From contig NC_051089.1 in the NCBI RefSeq assembly GCF_901709675.1, positions 1,057,476 through 1,121,475 on the forward strand: DNA of 64,000 nt. Reading direction: 5' to 3'. The position numbers and the translations under genes were made by a program. The notes under the pieces were generated by a model. The model worked only from the letters and a program-made list of their open reading frames with translations. It was not told the DNA's origin and did not search any database. The stretch comes from Syngnathus acus (lineage: Eukaryota > Chordata > Actinopteri > Syngnathiformes > Syngnathidae). Numbering within the stretch: the stretch's first letter is position 1; each line of letters starts with the position of its first letter. Positions 1 to 27,559 of this stretch are shown here, piece by piece.

Positions 1-863
1 TTTAAAAGCACCTTCATGGAATTAAATGTCACATGTTCTTCTTTGGTTCATCTGGATTGTTCGTTGGTCATTTCTAAAAGTGAGCCAACTTTCACAGGAA
101 ACAAACCACAGTGAAAACACGAGGTCATATTGACTCATAAAGGTGAGACGAAGGCGCCACCTAGTGGAGAAAACTGCACATTTCACAATTATTCTTTGGA
201 AAAGAAAGAAAAAAAAAACAACGGTTTCTCTTGCTACATTCTCCCGAGGCTTGTCAGAAGTACCGACAAACAAAATGACGTATTCAGGAAATCTGGCACC
301 CGAATTATTCAGGCTGGTCCAATTGTGGGGCTTGAAGTATTCAAGCCAACAGATTGTCTTTCAGAAGGCCACGGCAAGTGCTCCCAAGTCTAAATACAAA
401 CACGGGTTTAATTCCAACACCAGTGACACCCTTTACACAAGTGATGATTGAGGAAATAATCCCAACACAAAATGTCTGACTTTCTTCAACAGCGTGCATT
501 AGTGTGTTCTACAAAATTCCCAGACGAGCAAGCGCTTGAACCGGGCCGAGCTTTCGAAAGCCGCATCGCTTGAAGGAATTTTGGGAAACAGAGTGAAGCT
601 GCGACGGAGACACTGCTGAGTCACACTGTCAGAAAAGTGCACGAGTTGCTCATTAACGGACAAAGAGCTACAGCTCACATGATGTGTCCAAGCGCGCACC
701 AATCAACCATTGCTGGCACGCCAACGGCAGCCGCAGCAATTACAAGGGGTCCGATTGATTTCTTTCTTTTTTTAAAAAATGAAGCCGTTCTTCCTAATGA
801 AATGATGAGCTCCCACATAAGCAACCAGCAGGCACGGTTGGTTCCATTGTCACCGATGACCAT
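1..863. other. Region downstream of slc22a31, possible 3' UTR
   Basis: No coding exon is recognised here. On the minus strand it directly follows the slc22a31 stop codon, so part of it should be that gene's 3' UTR. The only canonical-type poly(A) signal I noticed is a minus-strand ATTAAA at 407-412. The short open frames in both directions resemble no protein I know and look like chance. Confidence 0.35.
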
Positions 864-3800
864 TCAGTGTTCCGACGCTTCCCTCAGCGGTTCGCTCTCC
901 TGCTCCGGCGCTTCGCTCCCATCAGACAGCAGGCGCACGGCTATTCTGTACGGCAAACGGTCTTTGCTCAACATCTTCCTGGTGGCACAGACCAGGCGCG
1001 AGTAGTTGTCAGGATCGTACTCCGACGACAGGGGCCGGGAGTTCAGCAAGGGCAGGTCCACCCTGTCCGCCTGAGACGACGGGAAGAGCGGCGGCCGGCG
1101 CCGGCTCTCGCCGTCCTTCAGCGAGTCGGGCAGGGGCTTGCGCTTGCTCTCGGGCAGGAGCATGATGCAGAGCACGGAGAGGACGGCGAAAGAGGCGAAG
1201 ACCACGTGGTGGAGGAAGTAGCCGCTGTTGTTCTGGAGCTCCATCAGGGAAGAGGCGGCCATGCCCACGCAGCCGGCTGCCAGCACCAGGCCCAGGCACC
1301 CGCCTCTGATATGCACAAAGGAGATTGGTTGTTTAGCAAAGCTGCTAACTTGTTTTCATCAGGGCGGCGTCCGGTCCCGGCCGAGCCGAGCCGTTACGAT
1401 TTCATGACGTGAGGCTTCAGCTCCGTGAGCTCTCCCACTCACCGCACGACAGTCGGCATCACCTCGCAGGCAAAGAAGATGCTGAGCATGGCAAGAGCTT
1501 GCGAAAACAGCAGACCCACAATCGAAAGCACCAGCACCAGGCCTCCTTGCAAGTCTGACAACACAAGAAAACGCTTTCTTAGCTGCAAACGCTCAAGATT
1601 AGACCGCACGTGCAGAAATGGTCATCCAATCAAAGCGGGCGGGCGTACACTGGGCCAGCGCCAGCAGAAGCAGCGAGGCCAGGCCGGTGACGATGGCGGA
1701 GAGCAGAAGCATGCTGCGTCGGCCAAAATGATTGACCGTGGAGCAGATGAAGATACAGGCCAGGGTTCCTGTGGTGATTCGGACAAAGTAGCTGAAGTAG
1801 AAGTTGCTGGAAGACATGTGCAGGTTTCTGGTGAAGCAGTACTGGATGCCTGTTCCGATCAAGCTGCGGACGGACAAAGGTAAGCGTCAGAAGCCACGTC
1901 GGCCAAAAGCCACCCGCTTGTTGCTTTTGATGATCGATCCCCACTTACAGAGTGAAGCTGAGGATGAGGCAGTTCTTCCAAATAACCCGAGTCTGCCGCA
2001 GCTCCAAAACGGAATAGTATCTGGGCTGGCAATCTTCATTGAATACCGAATCGATCTCTACGACCAGGAAAAAATGAAGAATGCACTACAAGCCGTCCAA
2101 AAAAGTGTCAGGCGGCTCAGCTCACCTGACAGCAACATTTCACCGGGGAAGAGCTCGTCCGGTAAAGACACGCCGTTCCGAGCGGAGAATTCCCGGATGC
2201 TCCGCTTGGCTTGGCCCATCTGAGCTGTGGCCAGCAGCCAACGGGGAGGCTCCGGAAACAATGACGCGCAGCTGAACAACACAGTTTGCTTTTCACCAGG
2301 AGAGCCAAGACATCTGGATAGCGTCATTTAGTCATCAAATCAAATAAGGCATTTATTTTGCTCTTGGTTATCTCCATTCCCTGACTCACCACCAGTAGGA
2401 AACGAGCAGGAGCAGAGGTAAGGTGGTAACGGCCTGCAAAATGGGCCAATGGCGACACAGCGCAGCCATGCCTGGCAAGAGCACCTCCGCAAAGATGCCG
2501 AAGAAACCGCCGACCATGGCAACCATCAGACGATGGGGAGCGTCGCACAGCTCCAACCCTGGACAAACAGAAAGAATAAACAAAGACAAAAGTCAATCAA
2601 ATGGTTTCAGGAATTGCTGACATTGACGAGGTCGAAACAAACAAAAGCACTGACAGCGTTTGTGTGGCAATTCAATCAAAATCAGAATCATTCACACTTG
2701 ATTTGGTCGTTCCCACCAATTGGCGCTCAGCTTTTATGGTTTGTGACCTTTAACCCCCCCCAAAAATTGGGGTGGATCTTAAAGAATTGGGTCTTTGCCT
2801 TTCCTCGCTTCCCGCTTGGCCTCGGGAATCCTTGAATGACAACTCAATCCATAACAAGACGTGTTTCAGCCCTCACAAACAAATTGCTCAATAACCAAGA
2901 TAAAGCTTTTGCCATCAATGTTGACTGTGCAGCATGTCACCTTTCACCTCTTTTTCCCAGCCACTGGATTTATTCCACTTTCCTCCCCCTGGGCTGGGGA
3001 AGAGGACAAAGGGTGTGAGAAGCTCCCTTCCTGCTTACTTTCTGGCCGGCCCAGCTATTGTTTTGACATCTCGGTGAATTGCGAATGCAAATCCGCAGGA
3101 CATTGCCCAGCCAGCAGTTTGCCACCGTCTAAATCCGACAACATCAAAAGTCTGGCCCAGAGCTGGCTTGTAGGAATGGGGGAGTGTTGTGTACGGTGTG
3201 AAAAAAAAACAGACATGGGTGTGCGACATGGAAAAGGACCATGCCAAAAATCTGCTGGCATCTGCCAAGTCCCAACGGACTCATTGGATCAGGACCTTTT
3301 GTACGCTCACTGCGTCCACACCTACTATGCTCGCCTGCCGGAGACATCTCGACATACTGACGGAATTCCACGGAATAAAAAAAAAAAAAGCTGACAGGAA
3401 ATAGTACAGAACTCTCCAGGAACTCCTCTGAGAAATTCCACCTCTCGTACGGTACACGCACGGAATGTGTAAATTGTGGAATGCCACGCTTTTCATATAA
3501 AGTTTTACAGTATAGAGTTTGTTTATAAGGGCCAAAGGGAAAGTAGCTACACAAGTAATTACATGTCAGTGTGTGTTCTAAATATTAGGTCAAAATAAAT
3601 AAATACATAAATAAAAAGATAGATAGATAGATAAATAAATAAATAAATACATATAAAAAAGAAAATAAACAAATTGAAAATAAAAAAATAAAAATGTACC
3701 AAAATTGTGCCGGTCATTCACATTCTGTATTCAAATCAAATTGCCACATCCGATTCAAAAAGATGAACAAGTTAACTCGACCCAAATGGTACATTAATTG

Positions 3801-6265
3801 CTTCTAATGAATATTCTCTGGATTCAAAAATAGTTTTGAATCTTTCAGTGAGCAACAAATGAATAGTTGCCAAAAGAATGCAAACTGCTAATAAGAGTGC
3901 ATTCAAGATTGTCGTGGCCGTCCTCCGTGCTCCATCCAGCTTAACGCGAAGCATGTGAGCGAGCGCACGCAACTTACTTGCTATGTAGGAGGATAAGAAG
4001 ACCCCGGCGAGCATGACGCCCTGAGCGAGACGAAGCAGCAGAAACACCACGGCGCTGTTGGACAAACACACGGCCATGCCAAACACACTGGACAGACTGA
4101 CGGACAGCAGGAAACCTCGTCGGCGACCGAGCCTGCATGGGATAAGCACAAAATTGCAGCCCTAAGTGAAAAAAAAAAAAAAAAAATCACTGGCATGATT
4201 TGATTCTTTACCAGTCGCACAATGAGCCGATAAAGATGTAGCCCACAATCCATCCTGTCATGAAGCAGATGTGTTGAAGGGGAATTTTCCAGTAGTCACC
4301 GCACACCAAGTTCCACTGCAACACAAAATAAACACAACTAACATCAATTGAATTTTTATTATTACAAAGAACATTTGGGGGTTGACTGCATTCGGCCAAC
4401 AACATGAAGCTCCATCACAAGCTGTAAAAAAAAAACAAAAAAAAGAGAATCACTGATCTCGGTGTGCCAACTGACGGGAATGTAGATCATGACAAGCTAA
4501 TTGAATCAAGATGACTGCTGACGGGCATAACCACGTTAGAAGAGTGGTGATGAAAATAGATGTTCTTTTCCACTCGCCAGCAATCTGATCTTTTGCTAAT
4601 GTAATGTGTAGACACACAACTAAGTGTCCATCATTTGAGTTTTTTATGGTCAAAAATTCAAATACTTGAAAATACTCCATGCAAGTTGGCAGGGTTGCTA
4701 AGCACAGGCACAACTTGTTTATTTGTCAGCCAACGAGTCGACGTGGAAAACACTCTTGCGTATCTTATCGAGCGAACCCATGGAACTGGAGCGATTTGTT
4801 CAAGCCCAGCATGAAAAGTTTTCTGTGTGCTCTTTACATAGCAGCAGCAGCAACAACATTTTTAAATAGTTAGCATACTAACTATCATAATAGACACTCA
4901 TATGCTACGCTTTGTATTGTCTAACTAAAAGACTGCTGGTCAAGGTCACCATGACAGTTAAGTCTCTTCTCCACACTGTTGGCAAAGAGGAAATTTTCAA
5001 TTTGAACTGGTGCGTTGCTATCCACTGCTGCCGATTTGGTTCATTATCACCACATAAGTAGTAAGCTTACTATTTAAGAGGGGAACCTTCTTGTTTTTAT
5101 TTTTTGTATTGTTTACTTGTATGTATATTGTGTACTATGTCTTGTCACCGTGGGAACGTCATTTTGATTTCTTTGTGTCTTGGCATGTGAAGAAATTGAC
5201 AACAAAGCAGACTGACTTTGTCAACACTGTCAAAAAAAACATCAAACGACATAACTCGTCTTTGGCAGTGAACGCTTTGATTCTGACAAACAGCTTCATT
5301 TTATTGGCATTTAAAAAGAAATTCCCGGATCCTGCCATGCTTCCTGGCTCTCCATCAGGTCGGAGATGTCTTTATCAATATTTGTAAACTGGGCTGGATT
5401 TCTATTTGCATGTCAGGCAAGCTTATGCCAAGCACTAAGCAGGCACACCTACACCAACGTTGTTTCTCTTTCCTTGCAACCATCTTCTCTTCCAGATCTT
5501 TTTGTACCAAATTTTGGCTTTGTCTGTGGAATTGTTTGTCAATTTAAAGTGTTGCGAATTTGATTATCTTTTGTTGGAATGAATGAGTCCAATTGTGCTT
5601 GACAGCTCCAAAGTTCTTCCACATAAGTTGAAGGAATGTTGTCCATTCCACATAAGTCATCCAAGCATGTCTTTATGGGGGAAAAAAAACCCGTTGGAGC
5701 AAATATTGACACAATTCGCAATCTTATCTATCCGCCAACTGACAAACTGAGCAATCTATTTGAGTAATATCCACTTTGTCTTTGTTTTCCCAACTCAGTA
5801 GGATCCTTTCAGCGTTCAGCAGCGATCGCTTTCCGTAGACAACATCAAAGTTTGGCCAGTGACTGGCGTCCTTACCTCGGTCACGAAGTTGCTCTGCAGC
5901 CCCGACATGCGAGCATACTCCCAGCCCTGGGTGCAGCTCACCTTCTCCCGGGGAACCCTTTGGGACAAGTCCGACGAGTTCGGAGGGTACTTGTAGAGCT
6001 CGCAGTGGCTCAGGCCGGTGCCGTTGACCCAAGGGACGGTCAGGTTGAGGTAAAGCGACTTGGATAGGTTAGCGAGGAGGAAGCCGGAGGGAAGGAGCCG
6101 CGGGTCCGGTTTGCAGTGGTACGCGTCCGGGATGGCCGTGTAGAAGACGTCGCTGAACAGGTTGCACATGACAGCGAAGCTGGGGAACCAGCTCAACGCC
6201 ACCACCATTCGGTTGTAGCGTCCGTATCCGCCGCTGTAAGGGAACACCTTGGCATCGTAATCCAT
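864..6265 (-). CDS. slc22a31: SLC22-family (organic ion transporter-like) MFS carrier, probable slc22a31
   Basis: Nine coding exons on the minus strand: 6265-5876, 4315-4212, 4132-3978, 2558-2390, 2271-2126, 2057-1949, 1863-1649, 1554-1443 and 1305-864 (stop). Joined in phase they give 613 aa. What I see: an N-terminal MDYDAKVFPYSGGYGRYNR start, a large extracellular loop with NLT, NGT and NSS glycosylation sequons, the MFS motif GSLCDWLGRRRGF after the second helix, the SLC22 signature PEPPRWLL in the central loop, a second HFGRR motif, and a last helix ending at LLPESKRKPLPD. These are hallmarks of SLC22 carriers, which are 12-helix plasma-membrane proteins moving organic ions. The tail after helix 12 is about 80 residues, making the protein longer than the usual ~550 aa. 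The start at 6265 has a good Kozak context (AAATGG); an in-frame upstream ATG at 6358 is possible. The paralogue assignment rests mainly on its position next to ankrd11, as in human. The substrate is unknown. Confidence 0.82.
3592..3690. repeat. A/T-rich simple repeat (AAAT/GATA-like) in slc22a31 intron
   Basis: A low-complexity stretch of AAATAAATAC and GATAGATAGATA units inside the long third intron (2559-3977) of the slc22a31 gene. It is an ordinary microsatellite. Confidence 0.8.
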
Positions 6266-6859
6266 TTCCGGGGGCTGATTGCACGGGTACGTCCGGACCG
6301 GAGCACAACTGGACCAGCTGCGGCCGCCAACCTTCGAGTCGAATCTTAAATCAAGCACGCCGGTGGCGGGTTGGAGGAAAGGGGGTCTGACGTCACAAAC
6401 ACCGGTCTGCCTTTGACGCCCCTCCTGTGCTGAGACATCATTCTATTTCTTTTTATGAGTGAGACATCATTCTATTTGTGTTGGAATCGATCACGATGAC
6501 TTTTCTTCACACCAGCGAACGTTTTTTTTTTAACACCCTGCATAGGGAAGATGTTGGATGAGTGTTACTGACATTCATTGGCGCTCCTATTCCGGATGTT
6601 CAATAGGTTACAGCCCCCCCGTCCTCCCAATGACGAGGCTAATTCATGTGCACACTCTAAGATTTCAGAATGGTTACGATGAGACCAAAACACCAAATTA
6701 GCCAGTGACTTGGCAGGGGCATTTCTTTGACGCTATTAGATGACCAAAAAAAGCTCAAGTTGGAACTGCTATTTCAACATGACACACGGACTAGTATTAA
6801 ATGCAGCCTTTAGATTGGGAAAATCTTGCTCATGGCAAAGACAAAACAAAAGGGGGCAG
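6266..6859. other. Intergenic region, upstream of slc22a31 and downstream of ankrd11
   Basis: About 0.6 kb between the slc22a31 start and the proposed ankrd11 poly(A) site. It should hold the slc22a31 5' UTR and promoter. No clear TATA or CCAAT element was identified. A 17-bp segment GAGACATCATTCTATTT occurs twice about 31 bp apart near 6433-6478. Confidence 0.5.
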
Positions 6860-6882
6860 TTTTAATATTTCAAAATTTTATT
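6835..6882 (-). terminator. Probable ankrd11 polyadenylation signal
   Basis: AATAAA on the minus strand at 6882-6877, followed on the same strand by a T/G-rich stretch (CCTTTTGTTTTGTCTTTG, around 6852-6835) of the kind that binds cleavage factors. Cleavage would be expected between the two, near 6860. Confidence 0.5.
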
Positions 6883-9800
6883 AACGAACATAATCTCTGA
6901 GGAACAACAGCAGTTCTCGCGCTCTCTGTACATGCAACTGTAGAAAATAACAATTTTGAATTTTTACTTTTCAGTTTTAGTCTTATCCCCCCGCCCGCCC
7001 ATCTCCATTTCTGGTTCTCACATTATTTTTTTGTTTTCTATTTTTTTTTTTCTCCAGGAAATGAAAAACAGCTAGAAGGTGAAAGTACTGGATTTCTATG
7101 ACAGCACTGACGATAGCATCGACAAGCCCTCAAATTTGACCCCCCTTAGCTGCTCCAACAATATGTACATGAACTACATTGTACAAATAAAAAATGTTAC
7201 ATTGTTACATCAGATCTACCTGCGGCGAGCGTAGTCTGCTCGTTTCTGTTCGAAGCCCACATTCTACGCAACTTTTCAGACTAGTACAAAGAAGAGGGTG
7301 CAAAACGTCCTGGGAGGTTTTATTTACACAACTATTTACAGTACGTCTCTTTCACGCATTACAAGGAGGAAAATTTACACAGCGGAGACCAACTTGAACC
7401 AAAACATACAACAGGTGCCAGAAAAAAATGGATAATAAATAGGTTATTTCTCACCATTTTAAGAGTAGTTCTCCATGCTTTGTATTAGTCGTTGTCCATT
7501 CTAAAAAAAAAGAAAAAAAAGAAAAAGGAACAAAGAAACAGCTACAGTCTGGGTTTGAAAAAGAAAAGAAAAATAAAACTAGGGAAATAAAGGCTTGACA
7601 TTGTGATTCTATCGAATGGAAAAATAGCAATGATGTATTTCTTAACCCAGTAAGAAAATGAAAACAAATGTAAATTATGTGTGAATGTGAGGATTATAGA
7701 GGTAATATGTTGCTGACTGAGGTGGTGTCAGGCTCGCATCTGCATCACCGCGCTCGCCAAGCTGCGGGGATGGATGGCTCGGTAGCTATGGCTGATCATT
7801 CAATCAACCTCTTTTCGTCTATTGCTCTGCGTAACGACATGAGAGGGTTCTGCGAAAACGTCTCTGATGAATTGCACGGTCAACCGTCACCATTTCAAGC
7901 CTTTGCCGTTCAAATCAGTGATTGATTGCACCAGGAAAAACAAAGCCTGACGGACAAAAGCAAAACACGGAGGACGTCTTGTAAACAATAGTGAGGGCGG
8001 ACAAACGTAGTAACGGCTTTACATTCTGCTCGATAAGCACTGTGATTGACATGCCACTGGTGTTAGAAACAAAAACATCGACACAACGGGATAGAGAGTC
8101 AAAAGGACACACAATCATTCTGTGATCAAAAAACACAAACTAACTTTGGAAGAAACCAACAACAATAAGTGTGAGGGGGGGGGGGGGGGGGTTCAAATAT
8201 GACATGTGCCAACCTGGAGGGGTGTTAACTATACTCTTAGCCACTTGTCTGCACAGTGTAATAGCATCCGATGACACATCATAAACACAGCAATGACTCC
8301 ATTGACTGACAGAAGGCCTTTGAATGAGAGAGCTAGCAGAATACAATTGGAACAATATGAGACCCAAAAAAAAAAAGAGCCAATCCACAACATTTTGCAT
8401 GATTCCATTTGGGAGCTTTTTGGAAATGGTGCCCAGAGGAGCTGCAATAACAATGACAACACCTCCTGCGACTCGAGACGGTTCTATCGGAACCGATGTT
8501 CAAGTCTTGATTTGGACTCAGAATAACGAGCGTCTGATCCTGTACTAAGTCAAGAGTACTTAGTGTTCTAGCCCACTGGCGCCATCTTGTGGGTCAGCAT
8601 TGCAATGCGTAAGGCTAAGCAGTATTGCGTTGAAAGGTTAGCATGGAATGGAAACCTTGCAACGCTCCAGACGGTTGCACCCTCTCTCATTTTACGCGTG
8701 AACTGAATATGACAAGCCAATTTTGCAAAATGAAAAATACATGAAACATCACCGCGGGGTTGCGCTTGTGTTCATGAACGACGACATCACGTATGCTTTC
8801 CATCCAAACAATAAATATCTCTGTGACTTTGCCCAACAAGGAGTACATTAGTTTTCACCGGAAAAGGCATTTTCTTGGTTGGAGATGACTCCGATATAAT
8901 TGTGTAGTAAAGCAGTGAGTAATATTCCTCTATTTGTTAAATAAGTCCCGGTCTATTCGGCTACATGTGTGGGTGGGTTGAAAGGTGTGGCTTGCTTGCT
9001 TGCTTGGCCTTTGGGGCCCCGGGGTTCAATTCAAAAGCGTCGTTTGCGAGTGACGGACGGCGGCGGCGATGGTACAACTTTGCCTTTCCAATACTGACAG
9101 AATCGAGTACATATTTGGCCCACGGATATGAGGGAGGGGAAAGTGCTGCCCAAAAGTGAACTGTACATAAAAAGATACTTTTATTTCTTTTCTTTTTCCT
9201 TACACTTACTTGAGTGATATTACAGTACATAGGTTATTTACAACTGTGCAGTAATGTGTGGCAAAATAAATTATCTAGAAGGCAGCAAGAATACATTGGT
9301 TGACGAATATAAAAACTGTACATCATTTACGGAATACAACTTGTTTTTTTTTTTTTTCACTTTTCTTTTCTTTGTTTTCTTTTCCATTAAACTAATATTG
9401 GCTCTGTAGTGTTTCAAGTCACTTCCTCAGAAACAATGAAATGCCCAAGTAAAGAAATAGACAAAAACAATATTTCTCCCCGCCCGCCCGCCCGCCCGCC
9501 CGAACCTGACAAACAACAATTTCTCCATAGTCTCTTTGAATGTCAACATTCGTTCCGTTTGTTTCGTTTGCAGTCCGAGGCGCTCGGATGCGTTTTGCCG
9601 GCGGGCCGGCCGAGAAGGCTCTCCGACCTGACCCGCCGGGCTGCTCCTCCTCCTGGCCTGGCTGAGAGGCTGCGCCCGCCCGCCCAACAGTTTCTTCCTC
9701 TCTTGCAGACACTTGTATCCATCTGCCGTCTGGGATTTGACAGTGTGGCAGCACCTGTGTCGCTGGAGATTCCCGCTCTGTCACGTCTGCCGGTGGATTC

Positions 9801-10336
9801 TCACACTAATCCACCGGTTGCACCAGGGTTTTGTTGTTGACATCCTGACCTGACCTAACCTGACCTGCGCCCGGTGGCTCCATCTTTGCAGCTCCTTCCT
9901 TGCGTGGTACTGCTCCTCCCCAGTGGTCGTCGGTTTCATGAAGCAAAGACCCAAAAAATGAATGCAGAAAATAGATCTCTGTCCCCCCCCAATCCGGAAG
10001 GGAGTCGCGGGCCGGTGCCGGAAAGCAAAAAAACGGTTTCTGCTTTTCATGCTCCGCTTCAAAAAGGAGTAAAAATCTCTGAGAATCAAAAGTGCAAGTT
10101 GAGTATTTTCTTTGCCCCGGTAAAAAGAAGTTTCCTTCTTCAAGGAAGGGAACCGAGAGCATGTTGTTGTTGTTTCTTGTTTTCTATCTGCACTCTTCCG
10201 TTGTACGTTTGCTGTTTTCCTGTCTGAAGGCCCTTCTCAAATTTGCTAGCCCTTTCCATTTGTTCCGTTCAACAAATTCTCTCTGAGAAGAAGGGATCGG
10301 GATGAAGGTAACTCTTGCCGGCCGCGCCGAGAGGCG
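6860..10336 (-). other. ankrd11: Probable long 3' UTR of ankrd11
   Basis: This minus-strand sequence follows the ankrd11 stop at 10337 and contains no further coding exon. It ends at a convincing poly(A) signal (AATAAA at 6877-6882) followed by a T/G-rich element. It carries four minus-strand Pumilio-type TGTANATA motifs (plus-strand 9235-9242, 7333-7340, 7321-7328, 7162-7169) and a run of six GGG tracts at 9478-9502. A 17-nt poly-G (plus strand) lies at 8175-8191. An alternative, shorter 3' end is possible at the minus-strand AATAAA near 9180. The extent is inference and needs transcript data. Confidence 0.5.
9478..9502 (-). repeat. (GGGC)n tract, strong G-quadruplex motif in ankrd11 3' UTR
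   Basis: On the minus (transcribed sense) strand there are six consecutive tracts of three or more G, separated by single C bases. This fits the G3+N1-7 quadruplex pattern with minimal loops. Confidence 0.7.
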
Positions 10337-25418
<15,082 letters not shown>

Positions 25419-27388
25419 CGTTCAGCTCTCCCCACGCCAAGCTTCATTCACGCTGCCATTGCATCGTCATCAACCGTCTGGAGAGGGGGAAAAAAGGGGG
25501 GGAGGTTATCACCTGACCGCTTGAGCTTTCACATTTTGATAGAAACGCCAGACAAGCGCAAATTGAAGCCGTTTCAAGCACTTGCCAGTGAAACCATTCA
25601 CATTTTTCAGAAAGGCTTTGTACATTTCCAAGAAATCACAATGATTTGCTTCATCGGCCCACGTTGCAAAGAAATACTTGATAGTCATAAAAAGCTGTAT
25701 TTCATCAACACACACACGCACACACAAGCGTGGGACAACATTTGTGATACGTGGCGATCGTTCGTCTAGATCACACCATAGGCTGCGCCATTCCTCTATT
25801 GTTTACTATCCGCTACCTTCCTCGGTGTGGAGAAGTCTTGTGCTTCTCAGGGTCATGAATTAATCATGCGTTTCGTCCCTCAGCTCCCCCCCCCACCCAC
25901 CCCCTCTCTCTCTCTCGTTTGACTGCATCCAACGATAATCATCCTTGTGACTGAGCGAGTGAACAGATGAGACCGCATGGTTTTTTTCCTTCCCCCTGCG
26001 TTCGGAGACACTGGCACTCCTATCCTCGCTGGCGTGGCTTCCATCTCGCCTACCCCCACAGCCTCCTTGTCTTCCTTTTGCAGTTATCCTATTCAAAGAC
26101 TGCTATTTATATCGCCCCCTCCCCCGTCAAGTCAAAATAGAAAAGCAGCCAAGCAAGAGACGCCAACAGCTCCCGAGCTTGAACCGCTCGCTCCCCTTTT
26201 GCTGGTGCACGGGATGCGCAGTTGCTAGGTGAATTGACATGATTTGGTCATGTTTGAGCAACACCACGGATGCTCATTGATCATCTGTAAGATGTTCCTG
26301 GCAGCAAACAAAACAATTAGCACTAATCGAAGGCCCGCTGCCAGGGATAAACTTTAGAAAGTTTGATACCACCGATTTGATGACTGGCCGAAGCATTTCT
26401 TGCTAATCAACTGGTTCAAGTCAACAAAAACAATCGATTTGGCAAGACACTTGCAGCATGGACAACAATAACATCAGCAGAAGCATGTAAAGCACGTCTT
26501 GAGGAAATAAATCAAGAATATGAAAAGTTGAGCAATGTGGCGACCTACATTCTTAATACTTTGTGCCTGACATGAGCAGCGATTAGCAGAGAAGCGACGG
26601 AGCTCTCGCCAGTTTCTCTGGCATGCACCTTTCTCCCAAAGTTGCATTATCTCATCTTCCCGGAGCCACTCCCTCTGCCCGGCCGACCGACCGGCACGTC
26701 AGCATATTGCAGCATGTGCCTCTCGCGCGTTTGAGTAGCAGTCGAGTTACTCGGCTAAATCAACAACAAGCTAGCTCATCTCCAAAGAAAAATGGCTGAC
26801 ATGCTTCAGATTAACATGTCACTTCTCAACTCCCAAGTCAGCAAACATGAACATGAAGTCACTGTTTACTTATGACAATCTACTTTGGGGTTGAGATAAA
26901 AGTTTCTGAAATCACGTTTACCGGCGTTTGGTTTACTTGTACTAGATAGTACACGACGTATGTTTTACACGGCATTAGCTTGCCATCTCTGAGCGCACTC
27001 TGCGTAGTGCTAACATTGTGACAAGAAATGGGTTATAAAGTCTCGTGTTGTTGGTGGTCTTATTTTACTTGTCATTCATTCAAAGTAGGTAATCTAGCTG
27101 GTATGTACAAGGAATGCTAAATGCTCCTGGCAGGATTCTGTTGACAAACATGAATTTATCGATCATGATCATCTCAAAAGGGAATATTTTGAATGCTGCT
27201 TTGCGGTCTATTTGATATTCTTTTCTTATGTATTAAGGGCGCATGTCAGAGTTTGTATTATTGTCATGATACATTTATTTTTCTTTTTTTCTCAAAATCA
27301 ATCTGACTATGACTACTTCTGTTTATGGATGAGTTGCTGCCTGTTAACAGTAATGCAGTGAATATTTACTTATTTTCAAAAAGATATA

Positions 27389-27559
27389 CCGTAATTTTCG
27401 GACTATAAGTCGCGGTTTTTTTTTCATAGTTTGGGTGGGGGGGCGACTTATACTCAGGAGCGATTTATATACATATATATGGTTTTTTTTCACTTTTTTG
27501 GGCATTTTATGGCTGGTGCGACTTATACTCCGGTGCGACTTATAGTCCGAAAATTACGG
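27389..27559. mobile_element. Short MITE-like element with CCGTAATTTTCGG inverted termini
   Basis: Perfect terminal inverted repeats (CCGTAATTTTCGGACTATAA at the left end, its complement at the right), flanked by TA on both sides. The interior has repeated GCGACTTATACTC(C/A)GG subterminal motifs. There is no coding capacity. It shares both ends and much of its interior with the longer copy at 39494-40298 and looks like an internally deleted relative. The TA flanks suggest TA target duplication, but the superfamily is uncertain. Confidence 0.8.

Noticed and set aside
9409-9840. 143-codon proline/arginine-rich frame
   Set aside because: It is generated by the GC-rich GCCC repeat and flanks in the probable ankrd11 3' UTR, on the opposite strand; there is no domain.
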